From contig MU266376.1 of assembly GCA_021014945.1 (NCBI GenBank), positions 62,001 to 126,000 of the forward strand: a DNA stretch of 64,000 nucleotides. Reading direction: 5' to 3'. A model generated the notes under the pieces. It made no database searches, had not been told where the DNA came from, and saw only the letters and a list, made by a program, of their open reading frames with translations. Numbering within the stretch: position 1 is the stretch's first letter; each line of letters opens with the position of its first letter. Both the position numbers and the translations under genes were made by a program. Of the stretch, positions 22,576 to 33,593 are shown in pieces. The DNA is from Leucogyrophana mollusca. Taxonomy: Eukaryota; Basidiomycota; Agaricomycetes; Boletales.

Positions 22576-23300
22576 GGTGTTTGATGAGAGACGGATAAAT
22601 TGGAACGATCCGCTTGTATTCTAACACCCCTACCTACCATGCCTTTATTTAGGCCAGACCCCTCCGACGGAATAAGGATGTGGGCTGATGTGCGTCGCTG
22701 GAGATTCACAGCTGTTGTCCGATGGGATTGAGCGCTTGGGCATTTGTTCCCATGCGTTGATGCCTGTTGATGTAACGCATGCTTATTCCGGGCCTCCTTT
22801 TGGCCCCGGCGGCGCCGGTGGTACCACCTATGTTTTTGACTTTGCGCCTTCGACCAGGGTGAGCAACGTCCCGTCGGAGTCGCCGCAGAAGTGGCCAATT
22901 GAGGAGATTGCACTCAAGGGGTTCAGCTCAAACGAAGAAGGGTCGTACCGTAATAATCTCAGTGCAACACTTTACGATGATTTCTCCTTGGCACCGTGTC
23001 CCCCGACCTCCCCGATCCGGCGGCATGGATTTGGGTTATACGACGTGACCTTCCCGCGTAGAACTCAAAACGGAGCGTGCCACCACCGCGCCATCGTGGA
23101 CCGCAATTCCTCCAGAATTTGGCGACAGAAGAGGTGGAACTTCTCATTTGGCGTCGTCGGCAAGAATACAACAATATTGGTGGAGATAACTCGAACAGGT
23201 CACTCCATTGCGGCATTGGAGGGTATAGCAAACGAGGAGTGGCAGATCGAAGGATGGTCAGCTCATTGAGGTATGTACGTAAATATATCTGCTAAGTGAA
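22576..23300. other. Intergenic with an unassigned 194-codon open frame
   Basis: A plus-strand frame at 22688-23269 is open and not obviously repetitive, but matches no family I recognise. A minus frame over 22780-23130 also reads sensibly in places (for example SSFELNPLSAISSIGHFCG, CGDSDGTLLTLVEGAKSK) but contains stops. This is most likely decayed coding sequence, possibly on the minus strand. No function is assigned. Confidence 0.35.
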
Positions 23301-23373
23301 GGGAGATGCCAGTGCCGTCACGCATTAGCTGGTCTCTCCAAACCTTCTAAGGGCGTTGATCGACGAACCTTCT

Positions 23374-23620
23374 CGGCTCAAGGCGTTGTTGCTGTTCTCT
23401 ACCACCACCACCACCACCCACGAGCGAGGGAAATAGGACGGCCATTCCCGTGACCAAGGACGCCAATATGACGCCTACATCAAGCACGCCAGCCCGCAAC
23501 GCTACGCAAAGGTTCAGGAGGCGGAGCACCATCTCTAAGCCCGACAGCGACAACATGTTGTTTGATGCGAGAGATGCCTCAGACTCTCATGGAACCGGTT
23601 AGGTGTCGCCACGCTGACTC
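23374..23620. repeat. Direct repeat, left copy (partner 26600-26855)
   Basis: GGCGTTGTTGCTGTTCTCTA followed by an ACC-rich run, GAGCGAGGGAAAT and AGGTTCAGGAGGCGGA recurs in the same orientation at 26600-26855 with substitutions. On the minus strand both copies translate to a hydrophobic stretch; on the plus strand the right copy lies downstream of the HET C-terminal half. The two copies bracket the broken HET and F-box region. Confidence 0.65.
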
Positions 23621-24060
23621 CTGTCAATCGCAAAGTCCCCAATAGAACGTAGTTGTCCATGCCAGTAATCCGCGCAATGGCGGAAATCAAGCTCTCCCTG
23701 GAGTTTGTCTCGGCCCGGTCCTTCGCAAAGAATACGGTGCTCTCGGGCACTACCAGCTCCTGCAGCGTCCAGCCCCGGGTGAACCACTCCACTTGCTGCG
23801 CCAGAACTAGGAGCCTTCGACGGCTGGGTCGGCGTCGCTGCGGACGTTTTCGAGGTAGACGTAGCACACGAAGGCCTCCTCGCACCAGCGATACATCGAG
23901 TTTACCGCTTCCGAAAGCTCTGCACTACTACTGTTGTCGATGCAGCATGTATCGACCCACACGTATACACAGCTGAACAGTTCACTCTCGCCGATAAGAC
24001 CAACGTCAATCAAGTGACGGCAAGGCTGTCCCTTTATACCGTGTGGGACCAGCCACTGGA
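23535..24060 (-). pseudogene. HET-domain N-terminal fragment, inverted and decayed
   Basis: The minus strand reads the core of the HET domain: VWVDTCCIDNSSSAELSEAV, NSMYRWCEEAFVCYVYLENV, then after a frame change WFTRGWTLQELVVPESTVFF, LISAIARITGMDNYVLLGTL and VSVAT. Compared with the intact genes at 27829, 39191 and 56008 it lacks the first about 60 residues and everything after the VSVAxKMSWAS motif. Frames switch between the DADPAVEGS and WFTRGW blocks. It is the head of a HET gene whose tail type appears on the opposite strand at 24900. Confidence 0.75.
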
Positions 24061-24252
24061 ATGTCACAGAAATCCACCCACAATAGAATGCCTCTGTTCC
24101 ACTACCAATCCTCCTACCCAATGAACGACTCTTGCTTCATATGGGAGTGGCTGGTTTAAACTTTGGTGCTTAAACATAAGCCCGATCTACCCGCAATAAG
24201 AGTCAACCCCCAACCTCTATCACTATCGTCTAGCAATCAGCTGGAAGCTGCG

Positions 24253-24809
24253 ATGTTACACCAATTCCCCACGGAGATCGCTCTCCGCACTGCATCATAT
24301 CTGTCCTTGTATTCCCTCCGCAAAGTCGCCCTCGTTTGCCGTCAGTGGAATGCACTGATCACCACGAACGAATCATCTGTTTATCGCAATGCCGCCCTCT
24401 TGCATCGATTCGTAGCCCCTGCAAATGTTGAAACAGAGCTGGCCTCCCAAAAGCCAAAACTCGAAGAGCATGAATGGCGATTATTCTGTGGGCAGCTATG
24501 TACTCCTCTTTCTTCTACATTCAGCCTGCTTACTAGGTCGCAGGCGGCTGGAGATCCAAAGGGGCTGGAGAGGTCGAGGCCCGTACTCACCCAAGGAGTT
24601 GTCTGCATCCGGGAGATCTGTACATTGCATCAAAATTGACGAAGAGGAAGGAATCGTTATAACAGCACATCACTTTGGTGGGCTGCTTGTCACAGACCCG
24701 ACCAGCAACCGCGTGCTGTGGTCGTTACCTGTGGTAAGTCCACCTGAGTTGCGGCGGCGCCAACGAAGGCCAACTAACACCGCTTCAGTCACATGTCGTG
24801 AAAAACTAG
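24253..24809 (+). CDS. Truncated F-box protein
   Basis: The start is at MLHQFPTEIALRTASYLSLY, followed by a clear F-box (LRKVALVCRQWNALI). Splicing out 24488-24536 (49 nt, GTGGGC..TACTAG) gives EEHEWRLFCRRRLEIQRGW. A second intron (about 24734-24788, GTAAGT..CTTCAG) follows the β-strand-like block SVHCIKIDEEEGIVITAHHF and VTDPTSNRVLWSLPV, the start of a WD-like propeller. After it only SHVVKN and a stop at 24807-24809 remain, giving about 150 aa. Relatives normally continue for several hundred residues, so the gene is cut at its junction with HET-derived DNA. It may still make an F-box-only peptide. Confidence 0.55.
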
Positions 24810-24884
24810 CCAACGGCGATGTCTCAGCAGTATCATACCCGGGAAGGATTCGTCCTGCCCGCCCGGACCCCCGACGTGAGATGC

Positions 24885-26380
24885 TTGTCAGGCGAATTGC
24901 CGCTTGCAGAAGTGAGCGTAGCGAAGAAGATGTCGTGGGCTTCGCGGAGACAAATAACGAGGATAGAAGAGAGCGTACTCGTTGATGGGAATTTTCGGAG
25001 TTCAGATGCCGCTGATATACGTGGAAGGGGAGAACGCGTTCATCAGGTTTCAGCACGAGATCATGAGGGCATCGAACGACTAAAGCATATTTGCTTGGAC
25101 GTCCATCGGTGTTAAGGTCCACGGGAGCCTGGTGTCAGCTCTACTCGCTTCTTCACCCGACAACTTCCGATACTCCGCCAGTATCGACCGAATTCCACCC
25201 ACCACTTTTGCTCGTCTCTCCGCGTCGACATAAAAATGCGGGCTATAAATCTTATTTCTCCCTCACCAACAGTGGCATCCAAATAAATATGCCTATTAAA
25301 GCGAACCCCTGGCCAATCGGGTACATAGGAGCGCTTTCCTGTTCAGATAATGGCTGTCTCGTTGGTATTCATCTCAGTTGCCGCGAGGATGGCCTTTTTC
25401 GGAGGGTTTTACCGCGATACATACTCAAGGTCTCCGGGCCCTATGACGAGTTTGTCACCAAGGACATGATCATCTCTGTCATCGTCGACAACGGAAGCAA
25501 CCTCCCACCTCGGCCTGTCCCAATGGAACTCCAAATTGACTGGGTATTTGGCACCGAAGGAATATCTGACGATGAAGATGAAGTGCCTGTCCCAACAGAA
25601 CCCCTTCCTTACGATATATCTGACACCGAAGCAATATCTGATGACGAAGATGAAGTAGGCAAATCCGTTCGCGTGAAGACCGACCGGGGTGCCCGAGAAG
25701 GTTTCGTGCTATTCCAAGAGGAAAATATACGTGCCGGACGTGGTGGCACTTACAGATGGAACGACAAAGATCCATGTGTTTTCTTTTACCGAAATCGCGC
25801 AAGCGGAGAAGGCTTCGCAGTGACCATCGGATGGCGGTTGAACCGCCCATGCGCCCACATTGAAGGGTTTGGCAAGACGGCGCCCCCCTCCCAGATGCTG
25901 GCTGGCTGCAGCTCATCATCAAAGGTACATCCCAGGGAATGGGCGTTCAAACCTTTACGAAAGGGGGTGAGGGTCACCGTGACCGCGACACTTGATGCAC
26001 GGCGGTGGACTGTCTCCATCTCCGTGGGTCGCCCCAAATCAGCACATCGGTAAGCAACTCTTCTCTCTAGCTCCTTTCGGAGTGGTCGATAACTGTGTAA
26101 TATCAGTCCAGTAGAACAAGTATCCAAGTTGCTGACCTCGGAGCAACACTGGGATCCGGTCGACCCGAATCCGCATGATAGATCTCAGTTACAACGTGCA
26201 CCACAGGGACTCCCGGTCGACACAGAGGGGACCAACCCGAGAACTCCAGTCCTACCGCTATCTACTACACCACCCGCACTTGTACAGGCTTCGCAGGTCA
26301 ACTGCTCGATCTTGCGTGCCCTGCACGCTCCAACTTCCACTGCGATCGCTCTGGTTAGCCCATCCCGCAACTGCGGAGGA
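24885..26380 (+). pseudogene. HET/DUF8212 protein C-terminal half, decayed
   Basis: Recognisable from VSVAKKMSWASRRQ on. A one-base deletion after TRIEE shifts the frame out of the DRAYSLMGIFG block; the next block (MPLIYVEGENAFIRFQHEIM) is in another frame. It ends with a stop where intact relatives read SNDQSIFAW (the Gln codon is TAA at 25081-25083). A further shift occurs near 25230. From NAGYKSYFSLTNSGIQINMP the frame is open to TVSISVGRPKSAHR at 26050. A possible intron (26051-26107) leads to a Pro/Ser-rich tail ending at 26383. An unusual acidic repeat (ISDDEDEV twice, 25559-25657) is not seen in the intact paralogues. Confidence 0.75.
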
Positions 26381-26599
26381 TAGGTTATTCCGATCTACTC
26401 GCACAAACTCAGGTTCGGCGGGTTCCACTACGTCCGGTCGACACCGCCAAAGCTCGTCAGGAGACAGGTCTGGTCTGTGGAAGAATTCCAGTTCGTATGG
26501 TGATCATGCCACAATCAAAGGATGGTCCCCATGCGAACCTTCTGAGAGTTCTGTACCAGGCATGGTGGAACAAAAGCACCAGGAACTTTCTCGGTCCGA

Positions 26600-26855
26600 G
26601 GCGTTGTTTCTGCGCCCTACCACCACCAACAACACCACCGCCATGAGCGAGGGAAATCGGACGGTCACTCCCACCAGTAACACCCTGATCAAGGGCGACA
26701 ATATAATGCCTGCATCAAGCATGCTGGCCCGTAACGCTATGCAATGGTTCAGGAGGCGGACCACCATCTCAAAACCCTAAGCCCAACAGCATGTACGACG
26801 CGAAAGTTGCCCCAGACTCTTATGGCACTGGCTAGGCGTTCGTCTCAGGTTTTGA
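26600..26855. repeat. Direct repeat, right copy (partner 23374-23620)
   Basis: It shares GGCGTTGTTT, the ACC-rich run, GAGCGAGGGAAAT, GGTTCAGGAGGCGGA and the CTCTTATGGCACTGGCTAGG end with the left copy. It lies in the 3' flank of the HET C-terminal half. Confidence 0.65.
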
Positions 26856-27828
26856 TACCCAGCTCGATGATTCACATCACCACTATAGGGAAAACAGACA
26901 TTTTGATCAACCACATCGACGTGCCGGACCCCCGAAAGCAGGGGAGCGTCCCTAGGACCTCCTACTGAAGGGGTGGGTAATATAACTGCATATAACCAGA
27001 CTAGCGCAGTTGTCGTTGCAACCCTATCCGTGGATGTATCAGCCCGCATAAATCAATATTGTCTCGAGATCACAGTCATTAAGAGCACTCTTCATACGTC
27101 CCGACCGTCAATCAGGGCCGCTGCCAACTGTGCTGCCATCCGACGTCCTGGCCCCCTCGAAGCCGTTTGAACATTTGTTGCATTATCGCATTCGCCATGT
27201 AACCCGCACGCACTTCGATCAATGTGATAGCAGAAGATGTTTTTGTGGCTTTCGCGTACACAATGTCACAACCAAAGCTCTCCAGCGCCCCCAACAACCT
27301 CCCTCAGAGTCGTCGTAATGATGCGCTGGCAACCATCCCGCGACCACGACATAACCCCCGTAATCTATTCGGTGCTGGGGAACGATGTCCGATGAAGGGA
27401 ATGGCTATTGATAGCACCAGAAACACGATCTCCCTGAACTGGCACTGCTAAAGCCAGCAACACTCTGACTCGTGACACTAACATTATCTATCAAAGGAGT
27501 CAAGCGGCCCGCGCGGTGACGCGTAGGTGACGCGGCTCAAACTTGTCAATGAACCACGAGGTATATCCGATGCTATGATAAACGCCTGCATGTGGCCTAC
27601 TCTTGCAGTGATAGGTATCGTTTCCAACTCTGGCTTTGGCTGCGAAAGTGAGATGTACCAATGATCTATAACAGTGTTGAAGCGCTGATGGAGGGGAAAT
27701 TTTAGCTAATCTTCTTCTGGGCTGCCTGCAACGCAATCGTGAAGTTCCCAGTTGGCGGAGATCTATGTATGTACATCCCTGGCCCTTGGCCTGCTGGATG
27801 ATCATCCCTCCTTCAGCGCGTTTCAACG
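26856..27828. other. Intergenic upstream of the HET gene
   Basis: No coding pattern or family was recognised. It should include the promoter of the HET gene starting at 27829; no clear TATA element was picked out. Confidence 0.5.
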
Positions 27829-29463
27829 ATGCGCTTGCTTGACACGAAGAGCTTGAAGCTTGAAGAACCCCGATATGTGCAAGAGTACGCTGTGCTCTCT
27901 CATGTTTGGGGTGACGAAGAAGTGTCCTTTCACGATATCAATAAATCGTTGAAAGGCTACCAAAAAATAAAGCGGGCTTGTGCACAGGCTGCCAAGGACG
28001 GATATCAGTATCTCTGGGTCGACACTTGCTGCATCAATAAGAGCAGCAGCGCAGAACTTTCCGAGGCGATAAACTCGATGTACCTCTGGTACAAAGATTC
28101 CTCTGTGTGCTATGCATACCTCGAAGACGTACGAAGTAGCGAAGCCGTGGTCCACTCGTCCCTCAGGCGCAGCAAGTGGTTCAAGAGGGGCTGGACTTTA
28201 CAAGAGTTGATAGCCCCGAAAACCGTCGTTTTCTTTGCAGGGGACTGGGGGGAGATCGGGACCAAGGCTAGCTTGATCGATATCATCGCGGATATAACTC
28301 ACGTGGACACGAGAGTCCTATTGGGCACCTTACCACTCACCGAAGTCAGCGTAGCGAGGAAAATGTCGTGGGCTTCAAGAAGACGAACGACGAGGGTGGA
28401 AGATAGAGCGTACTCGCTGATGGGGATTTTCGAGGTCCACATGCCGCTGATCTATGGAGAAGGAGAGAATGCATTCATCAGGCTTCAAACCGAGATCATG
28501 AGAACGTCGAACGACCAGAGCCTATTTGCCTGGGGACTATTATCTGCAGATGTCCATGATTTCAGAACAGCTTTATTCGCCGATTCACCTCGCGACTTCA
28601 TGTTCTCCGACACCATCAACATCATTTCACCCACCAACTTTATACGTCTATTTCCGTCAATATCATCAGACACGAACTACAAGTCCAGGTTTGCCTTGAC
28701 CAATAGTGGTGTGCAAATAAGCTTGCCCATCAAGCCAACTGAGGGCAGCTGCGATGAGAGCCACTTGGCGATCCTAAGGTGCTCACGCAACAGTCATCCT
28801 ATTGGCATCCGGCTACGCCGCAGCGGGGATGGGTCTTTCGAAAGGGATCGACACGAGCTACTCGTAGAGGTTCAAAAGCCTTATGATCAGTTCGCCGTTC
28901 GGGAGATCGTGATTTCTTATGCGTCCCACGCAATTTATGCGACTCTTCCTCTTCTTCCGGCCCAATATCTTGATTATTCTCGGGGTGTTGTCTACATACG
29001 GTCAGTTCAATCCCCTGGAGGAGGCTTCGTGAAAGGCAATTGTATACCCATAGAGCTGACGAGACCGCCCACATGGTGGAGGCTTAACGTCCCTGAAACG
29101 CATGCAGTAGAATGGAACACGACTGCTCCCAACTCGGACCTCCACTGCGTCCTGTCTTACCGGAATCCAACTACCAGGGAAGGTTTTCTCGTGGCCATGG
29201 AATTGCGGTCGGGCCGTTTGTGTGTCCACGTCGATGTCTATCAGAGCATGGAGAACATGGAAGATATTTCCTTGTATTTTACCAGGCGTCCTTGTTCCAC
29301 AGACGCTTCAGCTTCGGATTGGGTGTCAAAGCCCCTTTGGAAGGGTGGGAGGGTGATGGTGACCGGTAGGAGGCCGGGATCCATGCTGACACGGGGGAGA
29401 GGGTTCATGTACCTTGTGACTGTGACAATATCTGTGAGCGACGTTAGGGGAACACGTCCGTGA
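27829..29463 (+). CDS. HET-domain protein with DUF8212 (heterokaryon-incompatibility type)
   Basis: A single open frame of 544 aa with no intron needed starts at MRLLDTKSLKLEEPRYVQEY, the standard family start. HET-domain landmarks: YAVLSHVWGDEEVSF (about 22-36), YLWVDTCCINKSSSAELSEA and NSMYLWYKDSSVCYAYLEDV, RGWTLQELIAPKTVVFFAGD, and KMSWASRRRTTRVEDRAYSL. The DUF8212 segment follows (MPLIYGEGENAFIRLQTEIM, SNDQSLFAW). The second half (about 260-544) is a β-rich region with repeated FxVxNSGxQI and REGFLVAMELRSG patterns. By family knowledge HET proteins act in allorecognition and programmed cell death; this subfamily's partners are unknown. It ends VTISVSDVRGTRP. Confidence 0.88.
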   Translation: MRLLDTKSLKLEEPRYVQEYAVLSHVWGDEEVSFHDINKSLKGYQKIKRACAQAAKDGYQYLWVDTCCINKSSSAELSEAINSMYLWYKDSSVCYAYLEDVRSSEAVVHSSLRRSKWFKRGWTLQELIAPKTVVFFAGDWGEIGTKASLIDIIADITHVDTRVLLGTLPLTEVSVARKMSWASRRRTTRVEDRAYSLMGIFEVHMPLIYGEGENAFIRLQTEIMRTSNDQSLFAWGLLSADVHDFRTALFADSPRDFMFSDTINIISPTNFIRLFPSISSDTNYKSRFALTNSGVQISLPIKPTEGSCDESHLAILRCSRNSHPIGIRLRRSGDGSFERDRHELLVEVQKPYDQFAVREIVISYASHAIYATLPLLPAQYLDYSRGVVYIRSVQSPGGGFVKGNCIPIELTRPPTWWRLNVPETHAVEWNTTAPNSDLHCVLSYRNPTTREGFLVAMELRSGRLCVHVDVYQSMENMEDISLYFTRRPCSTDASASDWVSKPLWKGGRVMVTGRRPGSMLTRGRGFMYLVTVTISVSDVRGTRP

Positions 29464-30862
29464 GTGCCGCCACATCTCCCCGTCTCAGGCGCTGTGAGCC
29501 GATCTTCGTTTTCGATCAGGACAGCTGCAGCGACGCTACCCTCGGCCTCAGAACTCCATGATGGTTCCCGTCGTCGTGCACAGACATAGTGCTTCCAGCC
29601 GTTCCTTTGCGTCAACCCAAGCACGTTTGGGGATTGTAATACGCTCACTGGTCGACATCCAGCTTAGCGAGGTGCAACCTATTTTCGTTGCTGAAAGCTG
29701 GCGGCGTTTGGATAAAAATATGGCACCCATGCATGCAGGATGCGTCAGCCCTCATCTCGAGGACCGGAACGGCGTACAGGAGCGTACGGGCTTGCTGAGG
29801 TTAAGTGGCATGGCAGTTGTTTTGGAGTATACGAGAGGTGTACCGAGCATTGAGAGCAGCAGTTTAATGCGAAGGTGTCTTTTGTAATGGGCTTATTGCC
29901 TGCCACGCCGCACGCCGCACACCGGGACACGACTACTCATGAAATATCGACCGGTGTCACAGCGACTCACGGGTGACCACAGGCATTCCGCCCAGCGCGT
30001 TGTTTGAGGTTGTTTATAACTAAGGGTGTTGCCATACACACTACAACAAACCGCGACACATGCACCTCGACCCCTCCATACTTCATATCCACCCAAACAG
30101 TGTCTGGCGAGACCTCGCCATGGTACTCCGCGCCGTAGCACGAAATCCGTTGTCCAGCGCCAACCGCAAGTCAAAGGTCCTCACAACGGTACCCAAAGCA
30201 ATCCAGTGAGAGGTGTACTTGACAGGATGCCCAGCAAGTGGCATAAGGGTCGGACAGTCGGTGGGACTGACGTCTGTCAGCTTGTGGGGGGCCAGCTCCT
30301 CAGCCATGAGCTTATCGACCGCACTTTTGGTAACGTCGTAACCACAGAACTCGCCCATAAGGGTGCTGCGCAGATTAGTCGAAGAAAAGGACGACTCCAA
30401 CCTATTCTCGCAACCGGCGACGCCCAGAATAGCCCCATCCAACGGCTCCTCGACTCGGGGGCGACATACGCCCGTCCCTGCTGTTTGCAAGCCCGCCCAG
30501 CCAATAGTGTTCCCGGCATTGAATATTGAAGCTCTCTTGGCGGCTTTTCACGTCGGGAAACGCCGAGAAGGATATCCGAAAGTTGGTCAAGGGCCAAAAT
30601 ATCAATGGAGTGGCATCTGAATCTGATCTGATAGTCTGTCAGATACGTTCTTGAGTGCGCCCGTTGCGCTGACTACATTCAATATTATCCTTATCCTCCT
30701 TGTCGTGTGATAGCACACGTCAAAATAAAGGGCCTATGGAAGCCCAGTACACCGGGCTTGGTCTCGAACAACGGTATCTCAATGTGAGCCTTCTTGAATT
30801 GAAGCGACCAGTCAAGTTTTTCTGGACCATCTAAGACTCTGTCATGGGCGTTAGGTGAGTGA
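29464..30862. other. Intergenic, no gene recognised
   Basis: Overlapping open frames exist on both strands at 30026-30529. The minus one (30490-30083, with LMAEELAPHKLTDVSPTDCP) is the more protein-like but matches nothing I know. No splice structure extends it convincingly. Confidence 0.4.
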
Positions 30863-31372
30863 TTGGTTCATTCGTCGCCTCCAACTCGTAATCTTAGTCT
30901 AATTCAGGACATAATATCATACACATCGATCGGCGTCCTTCAAGATTGGCCTCATTATCTCGTAGATGATGTGGAGTTCTTCCTCTACGATCTGTTTATC
31001 TTTTCCTATTGCCGCCCTCTCCCCAATGCAGAGCAAATACGGGCAGCTGGCCGAGGCTTTACTTACGACATTGCATTTGAAAGGTCATCCCACTCTATCG
31101 AATGGTCCCCTGAGATCTTGGTGTTCTCCGAAGGCATTTTCAAAACCATCACTGCCGCCAGGACTCTCATGTTCGCCGATAGCGCTGCATTACCGGGTGA
31201 TCTCAGACCGGGTCTCGAGATGTGTTGGGCAGACCGGCGGGTCGTACATAGCTACACATTTATCTTCCCTTCACTGCTTTCAACATATTCAAAGTACCGC
31301 ACCTGGTCGAAACCAGCGGCGACCAGCCACTCTGGAGCACCCGTCGCGAGCCAATGTCCCTATGGCTTTTGA
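30863..31372 (+). pseudogene. FunK1-like kinase C-lobe relic
   Basis: The frame contains SYTSIGVLQDWPHYLVDDVE followed by FFLYDLFIF, resembling the FMSIxVLxxxPHxxxDDLESFFYVLL signature after the activation segment of fungal-type protein kinases (FunK1). The catalytic loop, DFG motif and N-lobe are not present upstream, and downstream similarity fades after about 60 residues. I infer a decayed fragment, and the match is modest. Confidence 0.42.
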
Positions 31373-31883
31373 TAATGACGAGGTCGTTGCCTCGTTGGCC
31401 GATCGATTGTTTTTGGACTCGTCAGGACGCAGAAGGAAAATATGCGGTATAGTACTCCAATGTCGTTGTGTGGTACTGTTTTGCACCCTCGCGTTTACCA
31501 ACGCTCGTGCCAGGGTTTAACATTGTATGCCCTCTTCGTCTGCTAAGATAATTGGAGGGTTTTATTGTGATAGGACAGGATGCAACCATGTTTGTTAGTA
31601 CCCACGACTCGACTGAGTACTATCTATATGTGGGGCCGGTATTCGCCCCCTTGGTTCTCATGCTGCCTGCTGCAAAGCACGCCCGTCACCATGCTATTCC
31701 CGTCACGTGTGAGAGGAGAGACGTCCCAAAATCAGCAGAGGAAAACGACGATAACTGCAATCCTGAAGTGTAAGTTAATAAACGATCTAGTGATACAAAG
31801 GTACATGTACAATCCGTGATGAGCGGGTATCAGTATTCCCGTAATAAAGGACAACTTCAAGATCGAACGACTGCTACCTTGCG
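31373..31883. other. Intergenic, nothing recognised
   Basis: Only short unsupported open frames lie between the kinase relic and the 3' end of the gene at 31884. Confidence 0.5.
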
Positions 31884-32627
31884 TCAGAAGCCTCCCAAAC
31901 AGCCTTCGGACTCGAAATCAAGGGAAGGGACAGCAAACGCGCTTGTATTCCTGACCTCTTTTCGATTTCCCTTCGCTATCCGAGCACGACTCGACGCTCT
32001 CCTAATACTTCTTTCTTTTTCCTTCACCAGTGAAGGAGGATGGGGTAAAAACGACAACGCAGTGTCCACCTCTTCTTGAGAGTGTGAGCGGGGTATCGAT
32101 GGGTTGGGGGTATCATGATGTCGGGCTGCAAAGTGAACTGATATCGGGGGTGACGCGAGAGGATCAGGGGGAGTGATGGCAGCTCCATCTGAATCATCAG
32201 ATTCGGACGATACATCAGGTATAAGCGGCGGGGGATGAAATTGTGCAGATGGGTTATCTGATGGTTCCGGTGCGCATGCCTCAAAGGCGCGGGGGTGGAA
32301 ATAGCTTCCCTTGGCTTCTCCGTGTACGCGCGCCTTTGGAGTGCCCGTGCGGTCTGTGTTAGGGCTGCTGGTACCGGTGAGAACTCTTTCGTTCCTCTTT
32401 GGTAGAGCGCACTGGTTAGGGGGCACTATGGCTGGGGTGCGGTCGTAAGAAGTAGGAGAATGGGTGGTAAATGTGGATGTAAGGGTGGGCGTGGGCGGGA
32501 AGTGAACGTGAGGCGAAAGGAGAACTGTCGAACATGCGGCAAAAGGAAAAGGCTCAGGTTGAGGAAATGGTCGCTGATGATATAAGATAGGTTCAGGATG
32601 GCGCTTGAGAATAGGTCGCGGCGACAT
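31884..32627 (-). CDS. Conserved basidiomycete-type hypothetical protein (MSPRPILKR family)
   Basis: The 247-aa intronless frame starts at 32627 with MSPRPILKRHPEP. The frame stays open further upstream, but this Met begins the conserved motif. Conserved blocks as I remember from Agaricomycete proteins: SPHVHFPPTPTLTSTFTTHS, SYDRTPAIVPPNQCALPKR, GSYFHPRAFEACAPEP, and the terminal LDFESEGCLGGF. The middle is Ser/Pro-rich with an acidic SSESDDSDGA patch, and a basic segment (KEKERSIRRASSRARIAKG) precedes the end. It looks mostly disordered, possibly a phosphoprotein; function unknown. Confidence 0.75.
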   Translation of the reverse strand: MSPRPILKRHPEPILYHQRPFPQPEPFPFAACSTVLLSPHVHFPPTPTLTSTFTTHSPTSYDRTPAIVPPNQCALPKRNERVLTGTSSPNTDRTGTPKARVHGEAKGSYFHPRAFEACAPEPSDNPSAQFHPPPLIPDVSSESDDSDGAAITPPDPLASPPISVHFAARHHDTPNPSIPRSHSQEEVDTALSFLPHPPSLVKEKERSIRRASSRARIAKGNRKEVRNTSAFAVPSLDFESEGCLGGF

Positions 32628-33593
32628 GAATATGCAAAGCAGCGTTAAAATGAATGCTAAGCACTGTTCCACGAATCGACGATTGGCCTCAGACGCCAGC
32701 AAAGGTCGTTTGAAGGCCGCAGCAGCCTCGTGAGTGGTATCAAGAACGTGAGGGAAGATGAAAATGTTATATAGACATACGGAACGTGTTTCCGGGCCAA
32801 CAAATTTGGCCGAGTCGACCAACTGGGGTTGTTGGAGCGTCTTGTGGAGTGGAGCCGGCATGGCAGGCCCTCAGCCAACTGAAGGGGGCATTTTCGGTTA
32901 GGATCTCAACTCCGAGACAGCCCTGTAAGTCGTGAAGGGAACAAAAAGTCCCATGATCCTGTCGAAGCGGCGCAATATCAATATATCTTCGTTCCATGCC
33001 CATGCCTACCCAACGTGCACGAGGCCTGTCGGCCGAGCTCCCACTTGAACGTGGCGGTCAACGAGAACCTAGAGAGTCATAGTCCTCAGACTCTCTAGAA
33101 TCTCATGTCAGGCCTTTCCTCTGATAGCCCGACAGTCTCACTAATATCTTGATACCGCAGGGTCTCACTGCCACGGCAGCAAGTAGGCCCAGTGGGTGTG
33201 ATGATGGGAAGATGTCAAAAGCCGTCAAAACGGACTAACGTTAACCAACACATGGTTTATCGAAGTTTAATCCTGGATAACGGCTAATGGAAGGGACTTG
33301 GGAGTCGGCTTCACAAGAGCGATAAACAAGATGGAACAGCGAGGCTGAGCAAGTTCCGAGAGTTTGACCCACGCCGAACAAGACAATAACCCTTGTACGC
33401 CGATCAAATGTCCTCTTGTACTGTGGTCAGGTACACAAAAAGAAAAACAGTACATATGCGGTTGTGTCTAGTCGTAAGTTGTAATAAAGATTCCACCAGT
33501 GAGCCAACAACAATTCAGTATCAATAGAAGTGCACAGGGGATGGTGCCGTCAACACCCACAATTTGCGGGCTATGGCAGTGCATGTCAAGGTG
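32628..33593. other. Intergenic between two minus-strand genes
   Basis: It holds the upstream flank of the MSPRPILKR gene and the 3' flank of the TMCO4-like gene. The open frame continuing from 32627 to 32861 reads as non-coding (irregular composition). An ACTCTCTAG..CTAGAGAGT-like inverted pair sits near 33068-33103. Confidence 0.45.

Noticed and set aside
30026..30529. Overlapping frames on both strands of similar length
   Set aside because: Neither matches a known family; at most one could be real, and no introns or domains decide between them.
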